A DNA stretch of 64,000 nt from positions 101,660 through 165,659 of the forward strand of contig NZ_JQKB01000008.1 in assembly GCF_000745835.1 (NCBI RefSeq). Direction: 5' to 3'. The DNA comes from Belnapia moabensis DSM 16746. Lineage in GTDB: Bacteria; Pseudomonadota; Alphaproteobacteria; Acetobacterales; Acetobacteraceae. The notes under the pieces were generated by a model, which searched no databases, was not told the DNA's origin, and saw nothing but the letters and a program-made list of their open reading frames with translations. The translations under genes and the position numbers were made by a program. Of this stretch, positions 38,281-47,434 are shown piece after piece; position 1 is the stretch's first letter; every line of letters starts with the position of its first letter.

Positions 38281-39597
38281 ATGGCCGCAGCGGTTGATCC
38301 ATTTCAGGGCGACGAGGCACTCCCGGCCCGCGCCGCGGTCGTGGTGATCGGCGGCGGCGTCATCGGCGTCATGGCCGCACTGACGCTCGCCGAGCGTGGC
38401 ATCTCCGTCGCCCTGGTGGAGAAGGGCCGCATCGCCGGCGAGCAGTCCAGTCGCAATTGGGGTTGGTGCCGCAAGATGGGCCGCGACCCGGCCGAGCTGC
38501 CCCTCTCCCTCGAAGCCCTCCGCCAGTGGGAGGGGATGGAAGCCCGCATCGAGTCGCCGACCGGCTATCGTCGCGCCGGCGTCGTCTACCTGCACGAAAC
38601 CCCGCGGCATACCGCGGCCCACGAGGCTTGGCTCGAGCATGCGCGGCAATGGCAGATCGATGCCCGCCTGCTCACCCCCGACCAGGTGGCGGAGATGTTC
38701 CCCCAGACCACCCGCCGCTGGGCCGGCGGCCTCCACACGCCGAGCGACGGACGGGCCGAACCCTCCTTGGCGGTGCCAGCCATGGCCGCGGCCGCGCGCC
38801 GCGCCGGCGCCGCGATCCTCACCGGATGCGCCGTGCGAGGCCTTGACCTGACGGGCGGCCGCATCGCCGGCGTCATTACGGAGCGCGGGCAGATCGCCTG
38901 CGACAGCGTGATCCTCGCCGCCGGCGCCTGGTCGCGCCTTTTTCTCGGCAACCATGGCGTCGACTTCCCGCAACTGAAGATCCTTGGCTCGGTCCTCCGC
39001 ACCGAGAAGCTGGAGGGCCTGCCGGAGATGGCGGTTGGCGCCTCCGACTGGGCCTTCCGCAAGCGGCGCGACGGCGGCTACACGGTGGCGCAGCGCGGCG
39101 CCAGCGTTGCCGAGATCGTGCCCGACAGTTTCCGCCTGATGGGCGACTTCCTGCCCTCGCTTCGTAAGCAATGGCATGAGCTGCGGCTTCGCGTGGGCGG
39201 CCGTTTCCTCGAGGAATGGCGCATGCCGCGCCGCTGGTCGATGGACGAGGTGACGCCCTTCGAGCGCATCCGCGTGCTCGACCCGGCGCCGGTCCCCGGC
39301 ATCCTCGCCGAGGCGCAGGCCAACCTCGCGCGCGACTTCCCGGCCTTCAAGGCGATGCGCGTCGCCGATAGCTGGGGCGGGTTGATCGATGCGACGCCCG
39401 ATGCCGTGCCGGTCATTGGCCCGGTCGCGGCGCTGCCCGGCCTGGTCCTGGCGAGCGGCTTCTCCGGCCATGGCTTCGGCCTCGGCCCCGGTGCCGGGCG
39501 GCTGGCCGCGGAGCTTGCCATCGGCGCCCCGCCCGTCGTCGATCCGGCGCCCTTCCGGCTGGAACGCTTCGCCCGCGCCACCCGTCGCGCCGCCTGA
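38281..39597 (+). CDS. FAD-dependent oxidoreductase of the DAO/DadA type
   Basis: A 438-residue cytoplasmic or membrane-associated flavoenzyme. The Rossmann fingerprint VVVIGGGVIG is at residues 20-29, followed by the second glycine-rich helix and the E48-ending strand VALVEKG. The SSRNWGWCR segment is a region where DAO-type enzymes contact the flavin. The C-terminal GFSGHGFGLGPGAGRLAAEL motif is the usual FAD-binding end. Likely a D-amino acid dehydrogenase or a related amine oxidase; the substrate is not fixed by sequence. The next gene, 14 bases downstream, is an amino-acid binding protein, suggesting uptake and oxidation of the same compound. Confidence 0.9.
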   Translation: MAAAVDPFQGDEALPARAAVVVIGGGVIGVMAALTLAERGISVALVEKGRIAGEQSSRNWGWCRKMGRDPAELPLSLEALRQWEGMEARIESPTGYRRAGVVYLHETPRHTAAHEAWLEHARQWQIDARLLTPDQVAEMFPQTTRRWAGGLHTPSDGRAEPSLAVPAMAAAARRAGAAILTGCAVRGLDLTGGRIAGVITERGQIACDSVILAAGAWSRLFLGNHGVDFPQLKILGSVLRTEKLEGLPEMAVGASDWAFRKRRDGGYTVAQRGASVAEIVPDSFRLMGDFLPSLRKQWHELRLRVGGRFLEEWRMPRRWSMDEVTPFERIRVLDPAPVPGILAEAQANLARDFPAFKAMRVADSWGGLIDATPDAVPVIGPVAALPGLVLASGFSGHGFGLGPGAGRLAAELAIGAPPVVDPAPFRLERFARATRRAA

Positions 39598-39611
39598 CCC
39601 GGAGAGACCCC

Positions 39612-40640
39612 ATGCGCCGCCTCTGCCTCCTCGCCCTGCTCGCCCTCGGTCTCGCCGCCGGGCCCGCCGCTGCCCAGCCACGCCCCAGTGGCTCGGCGAC
39701 GCTCGATGCGGTCCGCGCCCGCGGCCAGCTCCTCTGCGGCGTCTCGGGAGAGATCGCCGGCTTCTCGCTCGCCGACAGCCGCGGCGAGGTCCAGGGGCTC
39801 GATGCCGATTACTGCCGTGCCATCGCCGCCGCCGTGCTCGGCGATGCCAAGCGCGTCCGCTACGTCAACCTCTCGGCGCAGACCCGCTTCACCGCCCTGC
39901 AATCGGGCGAGATCGACGTGCTGATCCGCAATACCGGCTGGTCGCTGACGCGGGAGGGCAATCTCGGCCTGCTCTTCGCCGCGACGAATTTCTGGGACGG
40001 CACCACCTTCATCGTCCGCGCCGACAGTGGCGTGACGGAGCCCGGGCAGCTCGACGGCGCGACCGTCTGCGTCCGCCCCGGCACCAGCACGGAGCTCGAC
40101 CTGGCCGACTTCTTCCGCACCCGCTCCATGCGCTTCACCCCGGTGATGATCGGCGGCGTGACCGAGGTGCAGGAGGCCTTTCTTGCCGGCCGCTGCGATG
40201 CCTTCCCCACCGATGCCTCGCAGCTTGCCGGCTTCCGCTGGCAGCTCGGGCCGGAGCGGGCGAAGGGCTACCGAATCCTGTCGCAGATGATCAGCACCGG
40301 CCCATCCGGCTCCATGGTCCGCAAGGGCGATGACCGCTGGTTCGACGTCGTGCGCTGGGTGCATTTCGCCCTGCTGACCGCCGAGGTGCTCGAGGTCCGC
40401 AGCACCGACCTCGCCAAGCTGGAATCGAGCACCAACCCCGACATCCGCCGCCTGCTCGGGCGCGAGGGCAATCTCGGCGAGGCGCTCGGCCTCGACAACC
40501 GCTGGGCCTATGAGGCGATCCGCCAGGTCGGCAATTACGGCGAGATGTGGGACCGCTCGATCACCCCGATGGGCGTCGAGCGCGGGCCGAACGCGCTCTG
40601 GACCAAGGGCGGCCTGCAATTCGCCCCGCCCATGCGCTGA
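39612..40640 (+). CDS. Amino-acid ABC transporter substrate-binding protein (AapJ-like)
   Basis: A 342-residue periplasmic binding protein with a signal peptide ending at AAAQ (about residue 22). The SBP family 3 core is clear: RGQLLCGVSGEIAGFSLAD, GLDADYCRAIAAAVLGD, and RFTALQSGEIDVLIRNTGWSLTRE, which closely resemble general L-amino-acid binding protein AapJ. CVRPGTSTELDLADFF and the YRILSQMIS block follow. Aap permease and ATPase genes are absent here. It is probably in one operon with the upstream flavoenzyme. Its stop abuts the stop of the convergent AEC gene. Confidence 0.93.
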   Translation: MRRLCLLALLALGLAAGPAAAQPRPSGSATLDAVRARGQLLCGVSGEIAGFSLADSRGEVQGLDADYCRAIAAAVLGDAKRVRYVNLSAQTRFTALQSGEIDVLIRNTGWSLTREGNLGLLFAATNFWDGTTFIVRADSGVTEPGQLDGATVCVRPGTSTELDLADFFRTRSMRFTPVMIGGVTEVQEAFLAGRCDAFPTDASQLAGFRWQLGPERAKGYRILSQMISTGPSGSMVRKGDDRWFDVVRWVHFALLTAEVLEVRSTDLAKLESSTNPDIRRLLGREGNLGEALGLDNRWAYEAIRQVGNYGEMWDRSITPMGVERGPNALWTKGGLQFAPPMR

Positions 40641-41564
40641 TCAGCCGATCCCGAACCAAGCCAGCAGCCCCGCCAGCGTGACGACGGAGAGCAGCGTGCT
40701 GGCCAGCACCGTCGCACCCGAGCGTGCCGCGCCGATGCGGTAGCGCTCGGCGAGCAGGAAGGCGTTCGCGCCCGTCGGCAGCGCCGCCGCCGTCACCGCG
40801 ACCGCCATCTCCAACCGGTCGAGCCCCATCGCCGCGCCCACCAGCGCGACCAGCGCCGGCATCGCCAGCAGCTTGAGGGCCGTCGCCACCACTGTCTCCC
40901 GCCAGGCGCTGGCGACATCGAAGCGCGCCAGGCTACCGCCCAGGCAGAACAGCGCGACCGGCGGCGCCGCGCCGCCGAGCAGCGAGAGCGTCTGCCGCAC
41001 CACGCCGGGTGGCGGCGGCAGGCCGACCAGCCGCCATACCAGCGCCGCCAGCACCGCCATGACGATCGGGTTCCGCGCCACGCCGAGCAGCGTCGCCCGC
41101 AGCACCCGCCGCCAGGGCGCCCGCGCATGCAGCCCGATCTCGGCGACGACGGTCGCCGTCCCCAGCAGCAGCATGGAATGCAGCGCCAGGATCGCCAGCA
41201 GCATCGCCAGCGCCGCCTGCCCGAAGGCTGCGAGAATGAGCGGGATGCCCATCATCACCGTGTTGCCGAAGGTGGCGTCGAGCGCCAGCATTCCCGCCTG
41301 GCCGAGCGGCATCCGCCGCCGCGCCAGCACCAGCACGCCCGCATAGAGCACCGCCGTCCCGAGGAAGAAGGCAAGCGCCGCCCGCCCGCCGCCACCCGCC
41401 CCGGTCGTTCCGCCAAGAAAGAGCAGCGAGGGCGCGCAGAAGGTGAAGACGAAGCGGTTCAGCGCCGCGAAGCCCGGCGCGTCGATGAAGTTTCGGCGGG
41501 CCATCGCCCAGCCGAGGCCGATGATGACGAAGACCGGCCCGACGACCTCGAGGACCGCCCCCAC
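40641..41564 (-). CDS. AEC (auxin efflux carrier) family transporter
   Basis: A 307-residue membrane protein with about ten helices, of the auxin efflux carrier/malonate transporter family. The N-terminal half contains GPVFVIIGLGWAMARRNFI and the C-terminal half PTGANAFLLAERY, both usual family blocks. FGNTVMMGIPL is the conserved substrate-site segment. The start GTG at 41564 lies one base after the gmk stop and has GGGAG close upstream; longer frame readings overlap gmk and are arginine-rich shadows. Substrate unknown; bacterial members carry malonate, lactate or other organic anions. Confidence 0.88.
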   Translation of the reverse strand: MGAVLEVVGPVFVIIGLGWAMARRNFIDAPGFAALNRFVFTFCAPSLLFLGGTTGAGGGGRAALAFFLGTAVLYAGVLVLARRRMPLGQAGMLALDATFGNTVMMGIPLILAAFGQAALAMLLAILALHSMLLLGTATVVAEIGLHARAPWRRVLRATLLGVARNPIVMAVLAALVWRLVGLPPPPGVVRQTLSLLGGAAPPVALFCLGGSLARFDVASAWRETVVATALKLLAMPALVALVGAAMGLDRLEMAVAVTAAALPTGANAFLLAERYRIGAARSGATVLASTLLSVVTLAGLLAWFGIG

Positions 41565-41565
41565 C

Positions 41566-42186
41566 CTACTCCCCCAGCAGCCCGGCGACGAAGCCCGGCA
41601 GCCAGGGCAGGCGGCTCCGCCGCGTCCGCGCGGCGTGCAGGATGGCGCGCGCCGCGGCGACGGTCGTGGCGAAGTCGTCATTCACCAGCACGTGGTCGAA
41701 CTCGTCCCAGTGCCGCATTTCCTCGCGCGAGGCGGCCATGCGCCGGGCGATCTCCTCCTCGCCGTCCTGGCCGCGGCCGCGCAGCCGCCGCTCCAGCTCG
41801 GCGAGGCTCGGCGGCAGCAGGAAGATGCCGACGACATCCTCCGGCATCGCCAATTTCAGCAGCCGGTGCCCCTGCCACTCGATGTCGAAGAGAACGTCCT
41901 GCCCGGCCGCCAGCGCCGCCTCCACCGGGGCGCGCGGCGTGCCGTAGGAGCGGCCGAGGAAGCTGGCATGCTCGAGGAACTCGCCCGCCGCGACGCCGGC
42001 CGCGAATTGCTCGGCCGTGCGGAAGAAGTAGTGCTCCCCCTCCCGCTCGCCTGGCCTTGGCGCCCGCGTCGTCGCGCTGACCGAGAGCCGCAGCTCCGGC
42101 TCCAGCTCCAGCAGCGCGCGGGAGATGCTGGTCTTGCCGCCTCCAGGCGCCGCGGCGAGGACGAGGCAGCAGCCCTTACGCATCAT
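41566..42186 (-). CDS. gmk: Guanylate kinase
   Basis: Phosphorylates GMP to GDP, 206 residues. The P-loop is APGGGKTS at residues 13-20, an alphaproteobacterial variant of the usual GPSGxGKS. GMP-binding segments are visible as VSATTRAPRPGEREGEHYFF and the following EFLEHASFLGRSYGTP; the DIEWQGHRLL block holds the conserved Q and D region. The ATG overlaps the yicC stop as ATGA, and yicC-gmk is a conserved pair. Confidence 0.97.
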   Translation of the reverse strand: MMRKGCCLVLAAAPGGGKTSISRALLELEPELRLSVSATTRAPRPGEREGEHYFFRTAEQFAAGVAAGEFLEHASFLGRSYGTPRAPVEAALAAGQDVLFDIEWQGHRLLKLAMPEDVVGIFLLPPSLAELERRLRGRGQDGEEEIARRMAASREEMRHWDEFDHVLVNDDFATTVAAARAILHAARTRRSRLPWLPGFVAGLLGE

Positions 42187-43082
42187 TCGACATTCGCCGC
42201 CTGCTCCTTCAGCCGCTCGATCGCGGCCTTCAGTTCAAGCCCGGTGCGGGTGAGGGGGACGGAGGCGGATTTTGAGCAGAGCGTATTCGCCTCGCGCACG
42301 AATTCCTGGGTAAGGAAGTCAAGCTTCCGTCCCGCGCCTTCGCCCGCCTTCAGCAAGGCGCGGGCTGCCTCGATATGGGCGCCGAGCCGGTCCAGCTCCT
42401 CTCGCACGTCGGATTTCTGGGCGAGCAGCGCCACCTCCTGCGCCAGCCGCTCCTCCGGGACGCGCGCCGTGCCGGCCTCGCCGAGCAGGGCGGCGAGTTG
42501 GTCCAGCATCCGGCGCCGCTGCGCCTCCGGCTGGTCGGCCGCCTCGGCGATGGCTTGCTCGCGCAGCGCCGCGACCCCGTCGAGCAGCCCGGCGAGGATA
42601 TCGAGCAGCTTCGCCCCCTCCGCGCGCCGCGCCGCGACCAGCCCCTCCAGCGCCTGGCCCCAGGCGGCAGTGAGCTCGCCCCGCTTCGCGTCCTCCTGCG
42701 ACTCGTCCGGCTCCGGCACCTCGCTCCGCATGACGCCGGGGAGCGCCAGGAGCGCCTCGGCCCGCGGCGGCGCGCTGCCGGGGATGCGGGCGGCGAGGTC
42801 GAGCGCCAGCCGCAAGGCCTGGTCGAGCGCCGCGGGGTCGATGGCTAGGCGCGGCCGCTCCTCCCGCTTCAGGGTCAACGTCGCCGAGACATTGCCGCGC
42901 TTCAGCCGCTTGGTCAGCGCCTCGCGCAAGCTGGCTTCCAGCGCGTCCTGCCCGTTCGGCAGCCTGAGGCGAAGGTCGAGGCCCCGCCCGTTCACGCTGC
43001 GGAGTTCCCACACGAATCCGGTGCCATCGGCCAGCACGCCACTCTCGCGCGCGAAGCCGGTCATGCTCATAAGAGTGCCCAT
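42183..43082 (-). CDS. YicC family endoribonuclease
   Basis: A 299-residue protein of the YicC family, recently shown in other bacteria to be an endoribonuclease. The opening MSMTGFARESG and RSVNGRGLDLRLRLP, the middle LPGVM block, and the C-terminal GRKLDFLTQEFVREANTLCSKS motif are diagnostic. The ATG at 43082 has AAGG about seven bases upstream; an internal ATG at 43070 is possible. The longer open frame to 43466 runs antisense through the SDR gene and is rejected. It is divergent from the SDR gene with only 31 bases between starts, and leads yicC-gmk. Confidence 0.93.
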   Translation of the reverse strand: MGTLMSMTGFARESGVLADGTGFVWELRSVNGRGLDLRLRLPNGQDALEASLREALTKRLKRGNVSATLTLKREERPRLAIDPAALDQALRLALDLAARIPGSAPPRAEALLALPGVMRSEVPEPDESQEDAKRGELTAAWGQALEGLVAARRAEGAKLLDILAGLLDGVAALREQAIAEAADQPEAQRRRMLDQLAALLGEAGTARVPEERLAQEVALLAQKSDVREELDRLGAHIEAARALLKAGEGAGRKLDFLTQEFVREANTLCSKSASVPLTRTGLELKAAIERLKEQAANVE

Positions 43083-43113
43083 CGTCGCGCCTTGTCCCGC
43101 GCGGCGCGGCGGG

Positions 43114-43893
43114 ATGCAAGCGATGGCAGCGTGGCGGCATGTGCTGGTGACGGGAGCTTCCTCCGGCCTCGGGCGGGCGCTCGCGCTGGCCTGCGTGGGG
43201 GAGGGGAGGGTGCTCCATCTCGGCGGGCGGGATGCGGCCCGGTTGGAGCAGGTGGCCGAGGCCTGCCGGGCCGCCGGCGCCACTGCCGTGCCGCGCGTGG
43301 TCGACGTTTGTGACGCCGGGGCGATGGCCAGCTGGATCGGAGGTGCCGGCCGGCTGGACCTCGTCCTCGCCAATGCCGGCATCTCCGCCGGCACCGGCGG
43401 CGCGGTGGAGCCCGCCTCGGTCGCCCGCTCAGTCTTCGAGACCAACGTCACCGGCGTGCTGAACACCGCCCTTCCGGCGATCGAGGCGATAGCCGCCCAG
43501 CCTCCCGGCCCGGACGGGGTGCGCGGCCGGGTGGCGGTAGTGGCCTCCGTCGCCGCCTTCGTGGCCGCCCCCGGCGCACCCGCCTATTGCGCCAGCAAGG
43601 CGGCGGTGCAGCGCTGGGCCGAAGCGCTGGATGCCAGCGAGCGGCGGCGCGGCATCCGCCTTCACGCCGTCTGCCCCGGCTATATCCGCACGCCAATGAC
43701 GGCACGGAACGCCTTCCCGATGCCCTTCCTGATGGAGCCGGAGGAGGCGGCGCGGCGGACGCTGGCCGGCATCGCCGCCGGCCGTACCCGCATCGCCTAT
43801 CCCTGGCCGCTCTACCTGGCGGCGCGGCTGGCGGGCGGCCTGCCGCCCGGCCTCCGCGCCCTGGTCTTCAACCGCTTCCCGGCGAAGGAGTAG
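43114..43893 (+). CDS. Short-chain dehydrogenase/reductase
   Basis: A classical SDR of 259 residues, using NAD(P)H on an unknown substrate. The cofactor motif is TGASSGLG (13-20), NAG is at 87-89, the active serine S145, and YCASK gives Y158 and K162. A C-terminal stretch of non-polar residues around LYLAARLAGGLPPGLRAL may contact a membrane, as in SDRs acting on lipids. The start at 43114 is chosen for the shortest N-terminus with an MQAMAAWRH opening; 43123 is possible. Its 3' end overlaps the convergent TerC gene by 26 bases. Confidence 0.92.
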   Translation: MQAMAAWRHVLVTGASSGLGRALALACVGEGRVLHLGGRDAARLEQVAEACRAAGATAVPRVVDVCDAGAMASWIGGAGRLDLVLANAGISAGTGGAVEPASVARSVFETNVTGVLNTALPAIEAIAAQPPGPDGVRGRVAVVASVAAFVAAPGAPAYCASKAAVQRWAEALDASERRRGIRLHAVCPGYIRTPMTARNAFPMPFLMEPEEAARRTLAGIAAGRTRIAYPWPLYLAARLAGGLPPGLRALVFNRFPAKE

Positions 43894-44605
43894 TCCCCTT
43901 CCGCCGCATTGCCCGCTTCGCCAACAGGTTGAGCCCCTCCACCGCCGCGGCGAAGGCCATGGCAACATAGACAAAGCCCTTCGGCACATGCACGCCGAAG
44001 CCCTCGGCCACCAGCACCATCCCGATCATGACGAGGAAGGCCAGTGCCAGCATCACCACCGTCGGGTTGCGCTCCATGAAGCGGGAGAGCGCATCCATCG
44101 ACAGCAGCATGGCCAGCACCGAGACGACGATCGCGGTGGCGATGATCCAGAATTCCCGCGTCAGCGCGACCGCCGCCAGGATGCTGTCCACCGAAAAGAC
44201 GAGGTCGAGCAGCAGGATCTGGAACACCGTCGCCCAGAAGCCGGCGACCCGCGTATCCGCCTGATGCGCCGCCTCCTGGCTGTCCGGGTCGACGCGGTGG
44301 TGGATCTCGATCACCGCCTTGCCGATCAGGAAGAGCCCGCCACCGAGCAAGATCAGGTCCTTGCCGGAGAAATCCATCCCCGCCACCGCGAAGAGCGGCC
44401 GGGTCAGCGAGAGCAGCCAGGAGGCGCCCGCCAGCATGACGAAGCGCATCAGCACGGCGAGGCCGAGGCCGATCCGCCGCGCCTTCACCCGCTGCTCCTC
44501 CGGCAGGCGGTTGGAAAGGATGGCGATGAAGACGAGGTTATCGATACCGAGCACCACCTCCATCGCGATGAGTGCCACAAGGGCGACGATGATTTCACTT
44601 TCCAT
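43868..44605 (-). CDS. TerC family integral membrane protein
   Basis: A 245-residue membrane protein with about seven helices. The family core reads MEVVLGIDNLVFIAIL with acidic residues inside a membrane helix, repeated in the second half as LDLVFSVDSILAAVAL; these aspartates are thought to bind metal. TerC-type proteins are linked to tellurite resistance, manganese export (MntX/Alx type) and loading of exported metalloenzymes. There is no ter cluster here. The ATG at 44605 begins the first helix directly; the open frame upstream has no similarity. It overlaps the SDR gene end. Confidence 0.92.
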   Translation of the reverse strand: MESEIIVALVALIAMEVVLGIDNLVFIAILSNRLPEEQRVKARRIGLGLAVLMRFVMLAGASWLLSLTRPLFAVAGMDFSGKDLILLGGGLFLIGKAVIEIHHRVDPDSQEAAHQADTRVAGFWATVFQILLLDLVFSVDSILAAVALTREFWIIATAIVVSVLAMLLSMDALSRFMERNPTVVMLALAFLVMIGMVLVAEGFGVHVPKGFVYVAMAFAAAVEGLNLLAKRAMRRKGTTPSPGSG

Positions 44606-44725
44606 TCGTTCTGCTCTCCCGGTCGGGCGGCGTAACGCTTCTTCACTGCAGGCGCTGCCGTCAGGCCTTGGATCGCCATTCCGGCGCCCCACCTCGGAAG
44701 CTTAACACCATTGCGGAGACGATAT

Positions 44726-47233
44726 TTGGGCATCCTCGGCCAAACGAGGCTCGGCCTCGTCCTGGCGCGGCGCGAACTGCGCGGCGGGATGCGGTCCCTG
44801 CGCATCGTGCTCGCCTGCCTCGCCCTCGGCGTCGCCGCCATCGCCGCGGTCGGGACGCTGCGCGCCGGCATCCAGGCCGGGCTGCGGGCCGATGGCGCCC
44901 GCATCCTCGGCGGCGATGTGGAGGTCCGCGGCGGTTCGCGGCCCCTGCCGCCGGAGCTGCTGGCCTGGGCCACCGCCCGCGGCGCCGTCCCTTCCGCCAT
45001 CACCTCCCTCCGCGCCATGGCCGTCTCGCCGAAGGGCGAGCGCATGCTCGTGGAGCTAAAGGCGGTGGACGGCGCCTATCCGCTGATCGGCCGGCTGGAG
45101 CTCGACCCGCCCATGCCGCTCGCTGCCGGCATGATCGCCCTCGACCCACTGGTCGCCGGGCGGCTCGGCCTCGCCCTCGGCGACGAGGTGCGGATCGGCG
45201 AGGCGCATCTACGCTTCGCCGCGACGGTCAAGGTGGAGCCAGACAAGGTGGCGACGCCCGCCCTGTTCGGCCCTCGGGCTATGATCGCCGCCGCCACCCT
45301 GCCGGAGACGCAGCTGATCCAGCCCGGCAGCCTCTACCAGAGCGACCTCCGTCTCCGCCTGCCGGCTGGCGCCGACCCCAAGGCCTTCGCCGAAAGTCTG
45401 CAGGCCGCCTTCGCCGCCGAGGGTTGGCGCATCCGCACCGCCGATGCGGCGGAGCCGGGGGTGAACCGCTTCCTCGACCGCTCCGCCTCCTTCCTGACGC
45501 TGGCCGGCCTCACCGCGCTGCTGGTGGGGGGCATTGGCGTCGCCACCGGGGTACGCGCCTGGCTCGAGGCCCGAGCCCGCTCCATCGCCACGCTCCGCTG
45601 CCTCGGCGCGCCGTCCTCCGTCATCTTCCTTACCTATCTGATCCAGGTGATGGCACTGGCCGCGCTCGGCATCGTCATCGGTCTCACGGCCGGCTACGGG
45701 CTGACCTGGGCGGCGGCGCAGGCGCTGTCGGGCGCACTGCCGGTGCCGCCGCGCCTTGCCCCCTATCCGCGGCCGCTGATCGGCGCGGCGCTCTATGGCT
45801 TCCTCACCGCGCTCGCCTTCGCCCTCTGGCCGCTCGGCCGGGCGGCGCGGATCTCGGGCGCGGCGCTGTTCCGTGACGCCGTCCAGCCGGCCACCGGCCG
45901 CCCGGCCTGGCCGGTACTCGCACTCAACGCGCTCGCGGCCCTGGCGCTGATCGGCCTCGTCATCCGCAGCTCGGGCGATCCATACTTCGCCGCCGGCTTC
46001 TGCGGCGCGGCGATCGGGGCGCTGCTGCTCTTCCGCCTCGGCGCCGCCGGGCTGATGCTGTTCGCCCGACGGCTCGGCCATTTGCGGCGGCCGGCGCTGC
46101 GCCTCGGCCTCGCCAACCTGCACCGGCCCGGCGCGCCGACCGTGCTGCTGGTGGTCTCGCTCGGCATCGGCCTGACGACGCTCGCCGCCATCGCCCAGAT
46201 CGAGGGCAATCTCCGCCGCGAGCTGGCCAATGAGATGCCGGCCAACGCGCCGAACTTCTTCTTCATCGACATCCAGTCGGACCAGGCCGGGCGCTTCGAC
46301 GCGCTGGCCCGCGGCATCCCCGGCATAGAGGAGGTGAAGCGGGTGCCGAGCCTCCGCGCCCGCGTCGCCGCGGTGAAGGGCATTCCCGCCGAGCAATACC
46401 GGACGACGCCGGAGACCGCATGGGCGCTGCGCGGCGACCGCGGCCTGACCTACACGCCGGCCCCACCCGATGGCACGCGCCTCGTCGCCGGCCAGTGGTG
46501 GGCGGCCGACTACCGCGGCCCGCCGCTGCTCTCCTTCGAGGCGAACATCGCCAAGGGCTGGGAAGTTGGGCTCGGCGACGTCATCACCCTCAACATCCTC
46601 GGCCGCAACATCGACTTCACCATCGCCAACCTGCGCGACGTGAACTGGCGCGGCCTTGGGCTGAACTTCGCCATGGTCGCCTCGCCCGGCCTCTTGGAGG
46701 CGGCGCCGCACACCCATATCGCCACCCTCCGCGGCGATGCGGCGCAGGATGCGACGGTGCTCCGCGTGCTGACCGACGCCTTCCCCAATGTCACCGGCAT
46801 CCGCGTGCGCGACGCGCTGGAGGCGGTGGCGACCCTGCTCGGCCGCATCGGCACGGCGATGTCGGCGGTCGGCGGGGTGACGTTGCTGGCGGGCGGTCTG
46901 GTGCTGGCGGGTGCCGTCGCCGCCGGACAGCGCCAGCGGGTGCGCGACGCGGTGGTGCTGAAGACCATCGGCGCGACGCGGCGGCAGATTCGCGCTGCCT
47001 GGATGGTGGAGTATGCGCTGATCGGCCTCGTCGCCGGGGCGCTGGCGGCGGTGGCGGGCAGTGCCGCCTCCTGGGCCGTCGTCACCCTGGTGATGCAGGC
47101 GCATTGGGCACCGCTGCCGGGGACTCTCGCCGCCACCGTGCTCGGCTGCGCCCTGCTGACCCTGCTCTGCGGCCAGATCGGCACCGCCCTCGCGCTCCGG
47201 GCCCGGCCGGCGCCGCTGTTGCGGAACGAATAA
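44726..47233 (+). CDS. FtsX-type ABC permease (YbbP-like), ATPase partner absent
   Basis: An 835-residue membrane protein with two FtsX-like permease units, each with about four helices, separated by long extracytoplasmic loops. The opening RLGLVLARRELRGGMRSLRIVLACLALGVAAIA and the end block RVRDAVVLKTIGATRRQIRAAWMVEYALIGL are typical of YbbP, a permease of the MacB/LolE superfamily. The usual partner ATPase YbbA is not adjacent, so it must lie elsewhere or be lost. The start is uncertain: TTG at 44726 has GGAG seven bases upstream, whereas TTG at 44711 has none. No in-frame ATG suits the N-terminus. Confidence 0.9.
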   Translation: MGILGQTRLGLVLARRELRGGMRSLRIVLACLALGVAAIAAVGTLRAGIQAGLRADGARILGGDVEVRGGSRPLPPELLAWATARGAVPSAITSLRAMAVSPKGERMLVELKAVDGAYPLIGRLELDPPMPLAAGMIALDPLVAGRLGLALGDEVRIGEAHLRFAATVKVEPDKVATPALFGPRAMIAAATLPETQLIQPGSLYQSDLRLRLPAGADPKAFAESLQAAFAAEGWRIRTADAAEPGVNRFLDRSASFLTLAGLTALLVGGIGVATGVRAWLEARARSIATLRCLGAPSSVIFLTYLIQVMALAALGIVIGLTAGYGLTWAAAQALSGALPVPPRLAPYPRPLIGAALYGFLTALAFALWPLGRAARISGAALFRDAVQPATGRPAWPVLALNALAALALIGLVIRSSGDPYFAAGFCGAAIGALLLFRLGAAGLMLFARRLGHLRRPALRLGLANLHRPGAPTVLLVVSLGIGLTTLAAIAQIEGNLRRELANEMPANAPNFFFIDIQSDQAGRFDALARGIPGIEEVKRVPSLRARVAAVKGIPAEQYRTTPETAWALRGDRGLTYTPAPPDGTRLVAGQWWAADYRGPPLLSFEANIAKGWEVGLGDVITLNILGRNIDFTIANLRDVNWRGLGLNFAMVASPGLLEAAPHTHIATLRGDAAQDATVLRVLTDAFPNVTGIRVRDALEAVATLLGRIGTAMSAVGGVTLLAGGLVLAGAVAAGQRQRVRDAVVLKTIGATRRQIRAAWMVEYALIGLVAGALAAVAGSAASWAVVTLVMQAHWAPLPGTLAATVLGCALLTLLCGQIGTALALRARPAPLLRNE

Positions 47234-47360
47234 GGGGCATGCACACTTCTTCACATGAACCTAACCGGTCGCCGGGCCATATTAGGCAGGTCGGCGATTC
47301 CCTCGCCCGCCGGCCGGAGAGGTTGTGAGGTATCCTTCGATCTGCCGCTCCCGAATCCCG

Positions 47361-47390
47361 TTGAAACGGGTTACAGCCTGTCCATATAAA
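47361..47390 (+). promoter_or_regulatory. Predicted promoter of the BI-1 family gene
   Basis: TTGAAA (47361-47366) and TATAAA (47385-47390) are 18 bases apart, in the 201-base spacer after the permease gene. This is the best-looking sigma-70 pair in the window. A GGGAGG ribosome binding site follows at about 11 bases from the gene start. Confidence 0.6.
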
Positions 47391-47434
47391 CGCATATCGC
47401 GGGGATAACCCCCTTTGGGAGGTTCGAGACACCT

